Source of the DNA: Helopsaltes ochotensis
Taxonomy: Eukaryota > Chordata > Aves > Passeriformes > Locustellidae
Direction of reading: 5' to 3'
Assembly: GCA_013400155.1 (NCBI GenBank)
Contig: VXBM01000200.1
Coordinates: 723,391 to 787,390, forward strand
DNA: 64,000 nt
The notes under the pieces were generated by a model, which did no database searches, had not been told where the DNA came from, and was given only the letters and a program-made list of their open reading frames with translations. How positions within the stretch are numbered: position 1 is the stretch's first letter; every line of letters begins with the position of its first letter. Positions 1 through 10,515 of this stretch are shown in pieces. The position numbers and the translations under genes are program-made.

Positions 1-160
1 TAGCGGAGGGTGCGAGCGGCGAGCGCAGCCCCTGATGGCTCACACGGGCTGTTTCTTGGGTCTCACTCTTGCTGTGAGCAGCCCAGACCCGGGGTAGCCT
101 CTCCGCCCGTCCGTCTGCCGGCTGTTGTACAGATTCACTCTGGATGAGGTGTAGGCAGCA
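1..160. promoter_or_regulatory. Right-hand flank of a probable CpG island
   Basis: About 11 CpG dinucleotides fall in the first 120 bases, including the cluster in GCGAGCGGCGAGCGC near position 12. The following 10 kb is A+T-rich and nearly CpG-free. In birds and other vertebrates such an abrupt drop normally marks the edge of an unmethylated CpG-island promoter or first exon. The island core would lie to the left, outside the window. No translation start, TATA box or certain splice donor can be assigned, and the gene's strand is unknown. Donor-like sites occur at GGGGTAGCC (about 91) and GATGAGGTGTAG (about 142), but neither is strong. Seen: CpG density. Inferred: promoter proximity. Confidence 0.45.
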
Positions 161-1389
161 AAATACCCGTGATGTGCTCAGAATAAGCTTTTTTTGGGTT
201 TCCCCCCGCTTTGGTTGCACGGCTTATACATAATATGCATAATTTTATGCTGGTATTGTAAGATTGCAATGTGGTTTGTCATGACAGCAGCACGTTTTCT
301 TAGATCTTCGGGGATATGATGGTTTTGAAGTAGAACAAAGTAAATACAGGCAATATAAAGTTTACAGGTTTTTAGAAAGATTTGTTTGTCTTCTAAAACT
401 ACTATTCAGAAAAGGGAATTTATTTTTTTTCTCTCTGAAAAATGGCTGTGCATGCCTCCTCCTGCCTTTTAAAATGATAGGTTTATTCCACTGCACGAAT
501 CGCCAGCGAGAGCTGTGCAAAGTGCCTTCTCCAAGGTGATGAAGGTTTCTCGCCCTGTGTGCAGAGCCCCCCGCTCCCATTGTCTTCAGCGGGATTGGAA
601 GGCAATTTATGGGATGGAAGGGAGTCCCGGTTCCTTCCAGGGTAAGGTCCCCAAACTGTACCAGAGATTTCAAGAAATGAGTGAACGGAAGAGTGATCTC
701 CCTCCCAATTACATTTTACAATACGGATAATGCTGCTAAAGCAGGCTATCAAATTCGCAGACCAGCAAACCGTGGCAAAACTGTCTTGCAATGTAATAAA
801 TCTGCTACACGTTCTTGAAATGCTCCTCTTCATTTTACCCAGTTTGGATATACACTGTGTTACTGTGTGATACCACAATGCCACTGTTTTGCTGCTGCTG
901 CCTGACTTCTCATTCTGTTTGTAGGAATATGATGGTTATTTTTAAAGAGAGGTTAATAGGTTAATGTGTCACTGGCGTTAGCGGCTTACCCATCAGAGAC
1001 ATGTGGGTCATTAGACCACGGCATGAGCATAAATCAGTGAGATTAAATATGGAAGGCTGCTGAAATGGGGAAGTTTCTAAGATGATGTGGAACACAGGGA
1101 CATCATTATTTAGAAACCATCACAGAAAGAGGGCTTTCCAGCCTGGAATTAGAAAGCCGTATGTTATATTGAAGGCATTCACCATGGTTCAGTTCTACTA
1201 AAAATAGGCACAGGCAAATGTATGTGCTATATACATACTTGTGGCAGGCACTCTTTTCAGGATAACTCCAAAAATATGGAAGGAAAATTTTGTTTTAAAT
1301 GCAGTAGTCAGATTCTACTGTGTGTTAACTATTTCATGCAAAATGGCAGGGTTTCAGTACTCGACTTTATTTTGAAAGAACTAACATCA
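161..1389. other. Non-coding, nothing recognised
   Basis: This is A+T-rich sequence with short open frames on both strands (the largest about 133 codons on the minus strand at 483-884). Their translations show no domain, no low-complexity protein character and no convincing splice context. A CTAAAAATAG sequence (MEF2-type consensus) sits at 1198-1207, but one or two such matches are expected by chance in 64 kb. No repeat was recognised. Confidence 0.6.
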
Positions 1390-1394
1390 ACACA

Positions 1395-1520
1395 CAATAT
1401 CTGGGTCAGATTTTCCCCTCGCTTACCTTTGCACAGCTTCATTAACTTTTACTGAAGGAGCTACTCCCTGAAAAAGATGAGTTTCCTGTATTTACTCATG
1501 GGGCCAGATGTTGGCATTAG
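1395..1520. repeat. Possible ancient palindromic amniote repeat, degenerate
   Basis: The stretch begins GGGTCAGATTTTCC and ends near GGGGCCAGATG, with a central ACTGAAGGAGCTACTCC. The order resembles an old amniote repeat whose ends read roughly GGCCAGATTCTGA and whose centre contains a GGAGTTACTCC-like core. Divergence is high and the palindrome is poorly preserved here. Family name unknown to me, so this is a tentative call. It would explain a splice-donor-like sequence at 1421-1426 on the minus strand without invoking a gene. Confidence 0.25.
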
Positions 1521-1524
1521 CACC

Positions 1525-4500
1525 CTTCTCAGGAGACTGCTACCACATACATTGCTGTTTATACTGAAAGTTAAACTTGAGAACACTGTTACTACTTCTT
1601 CAAATGACTGGGCTCTCTCAATTGCTTTCCATATTTAAAGAAGCAAAATGCTTCTCCTTTCTTCTGCTGTTTTGCAAGTTTAATATGTGCATCCGTCTGA
1701 CCTGCTGCCTTAACAGGTTTTTTTGCACTTCTTGAGGTGATTCCTGGTCTTACACATTTTATCATTGTTAGATTATATAGCTACCTTTATTTATTTGTTA
1801 TTTCTTTTCAGAAATGCTGAAGTCCTCTCTTTATTGCTACAGAATATGCTGCTTTAGAAAGAGTTTGCTGTAACAAAAGAACGTTGCAAGGTGGAGGACA
1901 CAGGCAGACAACATGAACATTAAGATGGCTTTTTCAGCCTTGATTCTGCTCCTTTGGCACATGCACTGCAGCTTGGCCTTTTGTTAAATTATGATATAAT
2001 TGCATCATCCCTGGCCAAGGGAAGAACATTTGATAAAGTGATTAGAGCAGGAAACAGAGAATTAAGACGTATCTGGAGTTAATTGACAATGTGGACTTGT
2101 GTGTGTTTGTTCATCTGTCAATCCATACTTTGCTAAGCTAATGAAATAAAATAACCCTGTTTTACCCAGAATGGGGTAGGAACAAAATAGGTATTTCTTT
2201 CTGGAGAAGAGAGTCCTGGGCCGGTATTTTGGAGAGGTTATATCATTCCCAGCTCTACCTTTAGTCTTCTTCTGTAACATTTCCGATACTCCCCGACTGT
2301 CCATGTGCCGGTGGTGTGATGCTGTGCTCAGGCATGCTGTGTCCTCAGTAAGGGGGCTGTGAGCTACAGGGGGTTATTGAGCATCCCGGGTGTGAAGGTA
2401 AGTACTACATGTAGCTCCTTCCTGAGCTCCTAATCCGATGGTGCTCTCCGGAGACACGAACTGCACGTGAGCATCGTCAGCTTCAGTTTTAGTGTGGTTG
2501 AATCTCTGGTGTGAGATATGCTCTGGTCACCTGTGGAGCCACAGGGGTTGTGGTTGGATTGTAACTGGCTAAATCCAGTGCATTTTGGTGGAAGGTACAC
2601 AGACTCAGCAAGAGATATTGCTCAGTGCACTGGTGTAGATGTGTACACCCGGGATTTCAATTAACAGGGATATGCTTGTGTTGTAAGCCTTTCTGTGTGC
2701 TGTTCCCTCATGTGATAAAATAGGCTTGCTAGGGACGATTCTGTGCACCACCTATGAGTCTCACAGACAGTGTGCTGCCCCTGCTTTTCTTAAGATCTCT
2801 CTGAGTGAAGTGAGTAAAGCTAAAGTTTCAAGATAGCTTATTGAGGATTGAATGAGCAAGATGAAAGCCTGTTTAAATGCAAATATGGTGCGTTTCCATT
2901 ACTTCCTTAGATACCTTCATGTCTGTCCTCCAGATCCTGCAGCAGGAATCCCCCAGGCTTACTGTTGCTGGACACCTATTATGGTGCTGTTGTAGCTGTT
3001 TTCCCTCAGGACAAGATGGGGTCTAAAGCTACCATACTATATCTGGCATGTCTACATCTGGGGTGAAGCCTTAAGATAATTAGTGAGTTGGCCAAAATGA
3101 GTTTTATGTGCACTATTTCTCACTCTGAACTATTGTGTTGTCTGAAGCTTGGATCCAGGCTGCCCCTGCTGTAGCAAGGGAGAGCGAACGCAAGCATGTA
3201 TCTCCCTTGGCCCGGTCCACGTGGCAGATGTGACCGTGGATTTTGGAGGATATAAACCTCAGGCACTGCTGGTCTCTGGAGCTCAGCCGTGGTTTCTGCC
3301 TGGGCTCAGTGGGAGCTCTGTGAACCAGAATGAGATGTGGCCTCAAGACTGGCTTTCATCTGTGCTTATCAGCTAGAACAGACGTACCCTTTGTGCTTTT
3401 TGCTCAAATTAAGTGGATGAGGGGTTTTGTTTGGTATATCATTCTAAGTTACACAGAGCAAAACCAATTTGTGCTAAAGATATGCAGCCATGTTGGTGAG
3501 AACGCTAAGAGCAAGGGATGTAAGAGAGATACAGGTTCAGGTAAATTATCATATTTTAAGAATCACATGTTGTTTTGTGTTTGCATAGTTACACTTGATC
3601 TGAAATGGTAGATGGGACTAGAATAATTGGTTATTTTATCTGAGGTACTATGAGTTATGTTCCTGTAAATGAATTATAAGTCAAGCCAAATAAAATGTGA
3701 TATGCGTTTGTGCCAATCAAACACCTGAAGTAAATGATCTGAACTCATTCAGGTTACATGTCACTTTGAGAAACTATCATAAGGCATGAATATAAATCAA
3801 CTGTAAGTAAAAAGTAAAAACAATTATTAAAAAGGGAAATTAAAACTCGGACAGTAGCATGCATATATTTGTTTCCCTATAGTGTAATTGCCTAGACATG
3901 AAATGTCCTTGCAGCAGAGATTCTTATGCTGATTAAAGAGCCAAAAGGTAATTAAAGTAGAATTGGAAGTGTCAGAATAGCAGAAAATCATCTTGTAACA
4001 GGTGTCACTCCATCATTGTCACTAGTGGGAACTGCTAGTGTGATGGAGCAATTGAGGCTTGACTGAGGGGATTGGATTGGATCCAATTTCTTTATTAGTT
4101 TTTTGAAAAGAGGAAAAAAGAAGCTGTGTTTTTTGTGAAAAATTCTGCAAACGAAACATTCTGTCTGTACCAAGATCGCTCTGATAATTCCTTTTAAGGG
4201 GAAACAAGAAGCCTGGTCATTTTCTTCCTGTTGATGTAAGGATAAATATTTTATACTTATATCTTGTCAGTTTTCCTCTAGAGTTGACAGTAGACTGGAT
4301 AAAGGGGAGAGTTAATATTTACTTGGACTTGAAAAAAAAAAGAAGCTATGGCCGAGAGCTTTGGGTAGAGAGGTATAAATGCAGAGAATCCCACCAATAT
4401 TGACAGGAGTCTGTACCCTTTTCTTCTAAAAAGATCATTACATTCCACCATTGATCCATCAGCTGGAAGCACTTGTGACTTCTCCAGCCTGTGGTCAGAC

Positions 4501-7500
4501 TTTGGCGAGTGCGCACAAAGCAGACAGTGGCAATAGTTCCCAGGATAACAGTAGCTGTAACATTTGTGGAAGGAAGAATGCTGAGCATCAGGAATGTTGA
4601 AAAAGGATCTATTCTTCTGGCTTGAGTCTCCTGCATATCCTCCTCACTAAGTCCTTATAGGTGCTGTGGAACAAGTGTGGAGATAGGGGAGATGTTTGTG
4701 TTACTGAGATAGAAGCCTGGCTTTTTCTAAACTGACTGTAATGCTCAGTAGAACCAAAGACCAAGGACATTCTTTGTAGAAATACTCTTTAAAAAATATG
4801 TTCAGTCCCAAAACTAGCTTTAGAGAATAAGAAAATGATAATTAAATATTATGTTGTAAACTAAAAAGTCCCTTCTAATTGCTGTAATTTATTCCTAGAT
4901 CATCTTGAAATTCTAACAATGTAGAAATATGGAGAAATAGAGGAAGAAAAAGAGAGAGTGTGGGAGAGCAGAGCTGTATTTTGTGGAGCTCCTAAGTGTG
5001 TAAGGAAGAGCTTTTCTCACTAAATCAGCTGATAATGAATTTTATTTTATGAAACCATTTCTTGGTCTTCTTTGTATGATATTTTTCTTCCACACAAGGA
5101 TAAGAAGTTGAAGATGAAATCTGATTAGGAGTAAATTCAGCAGTCAAAACTGTGACCTGATGAAATTAAAGTTTCCTGGAGAACCTGAAATCTGTTTATT
5201 TGTCTTGATGAACAGCTACAATGTATCTTTGGTTCTAATTTAGTTCACAGATGGCTTCAGGGGGACTGGAAAGCAGAATTCTTTAATCTTGTATTATTAG
5301 GACAGTATCTAGTGGTGCCATTAGTCGAGCCATTAGGTATCTGGGATTTATGGGTCATATGTTTTACTATTTGTTTGTTTATTTTAAATGAGAAAAATTT
5401 CCAGGTCTTTTTTCTCTCTTCAAGATTCTTGCCAGGGAACAACTTCTGTGTTCTGTGGAGCAAGATGCCAGTGAAAGTTTTTGCTGCACGAGTACCTGAA
5501 GGACTTCAGTTCTCACTGGCCCGGTTACATCCCCAGACCTGGCTGGCTGGGAGCTGGTAGACAGATCAGGCTCTGCATGCATTTGCATATCTCTTGATGT
5601 GAATTTCTCCGTTTAAGAGAGCAATTTAATGTTACACTGATATCAGTATTCAATTTCCTTTAAGTTGCTCTAAAACTGCCTCACTGGTCATAGTGTGGTT
5701 TGCGAGGAGGCAGTGTTTGACTAGCAAATCAGGATTTATTTTAGGATAATTTAAATTCTCATTACAGTAGACAATTTCTAAGGACTGAAAAGGCAGGACT
5801 TTTCTGATAATAGATTATGTGCTTCAGAGACAGTGTTCAAAGGATCTAATTTAGAATAAAACTAAACCCTTGTAATACCTTTCTTTTGATTTCATATTTA
5901 AAAATATGTTTAGTTGCAGTTACAGTCTTGAAACACCCACATTATATAACTATGTTCAAGCTAGCAGGATAGTCATCCATGGTTCAAAAAGAGTGTTAAT
6001 TCAGCAGAAAAACATGTAAGAATTAAAGGAAGGAAGTCTGGAACAGGACAAAAGTGTCAGTAATTTTTCTGAAGTGACCTGACTTGTCTTGGTAGGTGTT
6101 GGGTTTCCCCTATCTTTTCCTACCAGGCTGAGACCTTGGCTCCTATGTATCTTAAATAGGTGCAAAAAACTCTCTGTACTTTTGTAAGATGCATCCCCTG
6201 GAAAGCAGCCAAAGGAGAGAACAGGTACAATGTCAACAAACAGACAAAAAGCTGTTCAGGACATGAAATGGTTCTTTTCAAGTCTTGTCTGGAGGCCAAA
6301 ACCTCCTGAAATCTGGCTCTGCCTGGCCAGTAAGCTGTAGGCAGCCTCCTTCCAGTTTCCTGGCTTGCTGGCAGGCAACAGCCGTGTTCCTCAAGGAAAG
6401 GCCCTGGGGCATCTCCTGTGCCTTGCACCAGTCTCATGGGATCCATGTGGAAGCAGATGGGGTGAATGGGGGCAGTCAGGCAAGCCAGAGAGTTGGATCT
6501 GTGCAAACTCTGGTTAGTCTACCCTTGATCACCAAACTGTGTTCGGGGGGAACACATAATGCACGTCTTTAGGGGTCCAATTGCTTTATCCCAGATTCAG
6601 CCCTGACTGCTTCCCAGACTGATACAGCTTCAGGAGTCTGACACATGTCAGTCTTCACCTGTGGCTGACAGAAAGAAAAAGCTGCTTTAGGAAGCATTTT
6701 AACCAGTCTCAGTTATTAACTGATGAGAGCACTGCAGGCGGTGAGGGAAGAAGGGACACAGCTCCCCATGGAAACACGCTGTCACATCTGCTTGTCTATG
6801 GCTGTAGAAAACCTCCTGTAAGCACACATATTTCAGCAGTAGGTGACAAAGTGTCCTGTTGCTTAAGCCTGAAGTGTACGGAGGAGTTTGTTGTACCTCA
6901 CAAGAGATTTACTTGCTTTCTTTCCTATTCAGAGACACTTCACATATAACTACAAAGAATAAGTGTTTGGATAAACATCGTTTGCAGAAGTGGCTCTATT
7001 TCCTCTAAAATTTTGAACTGAACAAGATTCTTAGCCAAAGCAATACAAAAGCTTGAGAGTTAAAGGTGTTTGTGCATATGCCAAAAGTGTCCAGAATAGT
7101 CTAGGCATTCAAAGTGAATGAGTGCTTTTGAAAATACAAGCTTTAATCCCTAAGGGTGTCCATAAAACACATGAACAAGTTATGAACTCCTTAGCTGGTT
7201 CATGGAGACAGCAAAAACAGTGCTTTCAAAAAGTATTTTCACAGAAAGTTTGATAAAAAATCATAGCTGGATAGCAATTTGTTGCTTTAAAAATTCGGGG
7301 AGGCATTGATCTAATGAAATGTTTACATTTTGCTAATTAGTATTGACTCTGATTGTGTGCTGCTTCTGCCTGATCCCTCTGGGAGAGACAGAGGTCAGTG
7401 TGTTGTGTCAAATTGGTTCTCCAGAGCAGCAAAGAGAAGCAAAAGATCCTTAGACTAAAGAAAGGGGTGCCCTGTCCCCTTCCTGAGTGATATTGCCACG

Positions 7501-8094
7501 TGCAGTGGGCAGATAAAAATTTTTTTTCCTGAAGCACCGTCTCTCTCCCACAGCTTTTTCTTCATCTTTCACTTCTCCCAGAATTTTGCTAAGACAATTC
7601 TGTGAGGCAGAGTTCTTTCTTGCTGTCTTGATTGGAAGTATAATTTTATGGGAGTATCATTTCAGGGTTATAAAAGTGAAAATAAAACAGGCGGGCTCCT
7701 GTTGAGGTTATAGAATTGTTTTCTCATATAAAACATGGGTTGGGAAGGCAAATTATTTCATATTATTTCTTCAGTTTTTTAACTGCAAAGGATGTCCTTT
7801 TCTTCACTTGTGCAGGTGTTTACATCTACCAAGAATATCTTTGTGAAAATAGTTAAATGTGTTTGGAATGTGCAAAATTGGTTCTGTGCTGTAAGAAATA
7901 TTCTTCTTCATGTGAGAAGCTGGCTATGGTAGGGATGAAACAAAAATTTTGGCTAGAAAACACAAAGAACAGATACTTTTTTAAATTTTTGTTTTGTTTT
8001 GCTAATGAGAAGAGGTTTATTGTTGACTCAATACTCTTTGTTAAAACCTGTGTCTGCAATATGGAACAGTTATCCAGGTGAAAGAACACAACCT
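1525..8094. other. Non-coding, A+T-rich, nothing recognised
   Basis: About 6.5 kb without a supportable gene. Open frames are all under 130 codons. The 6120-6506 minus-strand frame and the overlapping 6285-6572 plus-strand frame lie in slightly more G+C-rich sequence but resemble no known protein. A perfect donor-type AAG|GTAAGT lies at 2398 on the plus strand, without a good upstream acceptor. A short A-run is at about 4330-4340. No recent transposable element was recognised. Confidence 0.6.
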
Positions 8095-8530
8095 CCACAT
8101 TTGCAAGTGATGTTCATGCTGCTGACTGAACAAACAAAGAGGATGACTGGAACCAGGCTCCGAATTTGAGTGTTTTGGATGATTTATCTACCAGATGGTA
8201 AATGCAGTCCAATGTAAAAAATTAGTCTGGGAGCAGGGAATCAATCATTCAGCACACTGATCAGCAAAGGGATTTGGGTGTTATAGCAGAAAAATTAATG
8301 AGCTGGCAATCCACTGCAGAGCAGCATTAAAACAAAAGATACTACACTATAATAAAGGAGTCCTCACCAGAAGACAAAAGAGATTAACATCCTGCTTTAT
8401 TAGACACTTGATAAACCTAATCTAAAGCAGTGTATTATATACCAAGCCCCTTATATTATTCAAACATAATGCATCAAAAATTCAGTATCAAAAACTGGAG
8501 ATCAGAGTTAATTTGGAAAAGTGAAGCTTT
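8095..8530 (+). mobile_element. Degenerate L3/CR1-like LINE, 3' part of reverse-transcriptase region
   Basis: The stretch follows, in order, the sense strand of an old L3/CR1-type LINE found across amniotes. Landmarks are the AAAGGGATTTGGGTGTTATA motif at about 8266-8285, then an alternating segment ending in CTGCAGAGCAGC, then GTCCTC..CCAGAAGACAAAAGAG, CCTGCTTTATTAGACACTTG and AAAACTGGAGATC. In intact family members this is the end of the ORF2 reverse transcriptase and the start of the 3' region. Here the frame is broken by many stops and indels, so no protein can be made. The boundaries are approximate and no target-site duplication is visible. The assignment rests on remembered consensus similarity. 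Confidence 0.6.
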
Positions 8531-10019
8531 TCACTGCTTTCACAGTTCTTTCCCAAATATATAGGCTTTTCTGTCACAGGAGTTACTCACCAGTATTCTG
8601 TATTATGGTAATAGATATTTCTGTTCTATTTAAAGTCACTCTACAGTGCATTCAGAACAACTTAATGAAAGATTAAAAGATACAATACTAGCTTTATGCC
8701 ATAATTACATCTTTCTTTAGAAGTCTTGAAAATGTATCGCTAGCCACTCTCAGTTACTCAAGGTACCAGAGATCAGAATAGTTTTACCACCAAAAGCTCT
8801 TCATGACTTTTCTCTGATTTTCCTTGTGGAGCATTGAGTCTCTGTCTAGAAAAGACTAAGAAAAGGTGGCTTCTGTGCTCATTTTCCACTTTTAAGGTGT
8901 TGCTGTTGTTCTTTGGGTTTTTTTAATTGCAAGGATAGGTTGTTTGGGAAATGCCATGATGAACAGGCTGCTTCTGTAGTGAGGAAGGGCAGTAGCAAGG
9001 TCTGGCTTTGCAGGTGTGGGGCTACTTGACACCAGTGGAAAATCTGTCTGTGGGTCCCCTCTCCACCCTAAGGGATCAATGCCTTTCTGTGACTGCAGGT
9101 TACTGCGAGGAATAGATTGTAACTTTTCTCTTTTCTACTGTGGAAGGCAACCAGAATCTGCTGTTACGTGTCCTCTCTGAGTAAACGCTTTTATATCTGA
9201 AAGGAGTCAAGGAGATCAGAGAGCTTTATGCCATATTGTCCTCCAGTTTTGGCCTTTTCTTATTTGATTTTTTTTTTCCGTTGGGTGAGGATTGGTAGGT
9301 TGATAAACAGCTAACAAAGCACACAAAAAAATCTCATGTGCATCATGCAAATCTAATACCCAAATTGTCTTTCATTTTCTCAGTATTTCTTAGCATTTCT
9401 CCATTAATAACTTATTTTAAAAGATTTCTACAAACAGGGGAAGAGAGTTGATGGTCTAAGTGCCTAAACAGTAGAGGAAAATCCACTGCCTAGGGATTTT
9501 TTCCAGAACAGCTAACCACTGATTAAAATCAACAAGAGCTCCCAGATCATGATCTTTGTGAAAACCAGATTTCTCTTTGTTCAGAGTAAGGAGTAAGAAC
9601 CTTCGAATTTTAGTCTCATACAGCTCCATAGATTGGAGGTGTAGACACAATGATATTCCATTGCCTTGCAGCCAAAGCCGTACCAAAGTCATGGGCTCAG
9701 TTGCCTGCATTTCTCCAAGCCACATGGACATGTTATATCCATTTCAGCCTGGGTTTACTCATGAACTGTACTTCAGTCAGTGTTTGTATACCCCAGGACT
9801 GCATTGTCCTTTTATTCCATTTCAGAGGTGTGGGTGTGAGACGAAAGGCAAAATTCAGTCATATTTACCTGTAATTTTTTTTTTTCCTCCCGCTATATTT
9901 ATATGAAGATTTGTGCTGGCTGAATTTTTTTCTGCCATTTTGGGTGTGCACAACTCTGTCCAAAACAGCTGACTGAGGCTGTGAACTGAGTGCGGCTGTA
10001 GCCCTACATTCAAACAGAA
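8531..10019. other. Non-coding, nothing recognised
   Basis: A+T-rich, with short T-runs (for example about 9270 and 9880). Open frames of about 90-110 codons at 9456-9906 overlap on opposite strands and have no recognisable product. No repeat family identified. Confidence 0.55.
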
Positions 10020-10515
10020 AAACGCAGATTAAATTCAGATTAAGCAGCGACACAAGGTGTCCCAGCGGCCCAGCAGTGAGATGATGCTGAGCAGGGGTGA
10101 CAACGCGTCTGGTGCCCCTCCTCACCCCATCCCCCTGGCCTGCCCGGCCGTGCCTGGGGGGAGCTTCTGCTCCTTGCTCACTTGGCCAGCTGTCCCAACT
10201 CCTGGCAAAGTGAAGATGTCCTTCGCAGCATCTGGGCGAGGGCGGAGTGACAGCAACAAGTCAAAGTTCCTTGATTCTCTGCTGTGCACCAGGTAGGGGC
10301 GGCCAACTCACGGCAATTAGGAAGTCTCCCTGGAGAGCTGTAAGCTGACACCAGGAGTATTTTTGGCAGTGCCCGCTAGCGGTGCTCCCTGGCCCCGGAG
10401 CCGCCGGGAAGACGACTCGTGAGCTCTCTAATCCAGCGTTACATTCGCCGAGGGAATCCCCAGCAGGCAACCGTGAATAATTTCCACCTGCTTCGAGCTG
10501 TGTAAGTGGCATGAT
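10020..10515. promoter_or_regulatory. Isolated CpG-rich block, possible alternative promoter or enhancer
   Basis: I count about 24 CpGs over roughly 480 bases, giving an observed/expected ratio near 0.6 by hand estimate. The sequence on either side is A+T-rich and CpG-poor. Subclusters include CCCCGGAGCCGCCGGG near 10395 and ATTCGCCGAGG near 10444. No CR1 or LTR sequence was recognised here, so this is not simply a young, unmutated transposon. In bird genomes such isolated blocks inside long introns are often alternative promoters, first exons or regulatory elements. Which of these applies cannot be decided from sequence alone. Confidence 0.35.
10057..10292 (+). other. Candidate exon: open frame ending at a splice-donor-like site
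   Basis: Within the CpG-rich block, a frame beginning ATG at 10057 stays open through CACCAG at 10287-10292. It is followed directly by GTAGGG, a plausible donor. The only stop is the TAG inside that putative donor (10294-10296), so the open frame would continue into a next exon if the site is used. An internal ATG gives a shorter segment starting MSFAASGRGRSDSN. The peptide is rich in P, S, A and G, and I recognise no domain. A 79-codon open frame is not rare in G+C-rich DNA, so chance is a serious alternative. No matching downstream acceptor was identified. Confidence 0.2.

Noticed and set aside
483..884. 133-codon minus-strand open frame near the CpG-rich left end
   Set aside because: Translation shows no domain and overlaps another frame on the same strand. 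No splice or promoter support; the length is within chance for this composition.
1198..1207. CTAAAAATAG, a perfect MEF2-type consensus
   Set aside because: A few such matches are expected by chance in A+T-rich DNA of this length, and it has no companion motifs.
1427..1467. Minus-strand 41-base segment between acceptor-like and strong donor-like (AAG|GTAAGC) sites
   Set aside because: It falls inside the probable palindromic repeat relic and is very short, so a gene is not the best explanation.
2398..2406. Perfect plus-strand donor AAG|GTAAGT
   Set aside because: No good acceptor or open exon precedes it, and about one such match per 64 kb on two strands is expected by chance.
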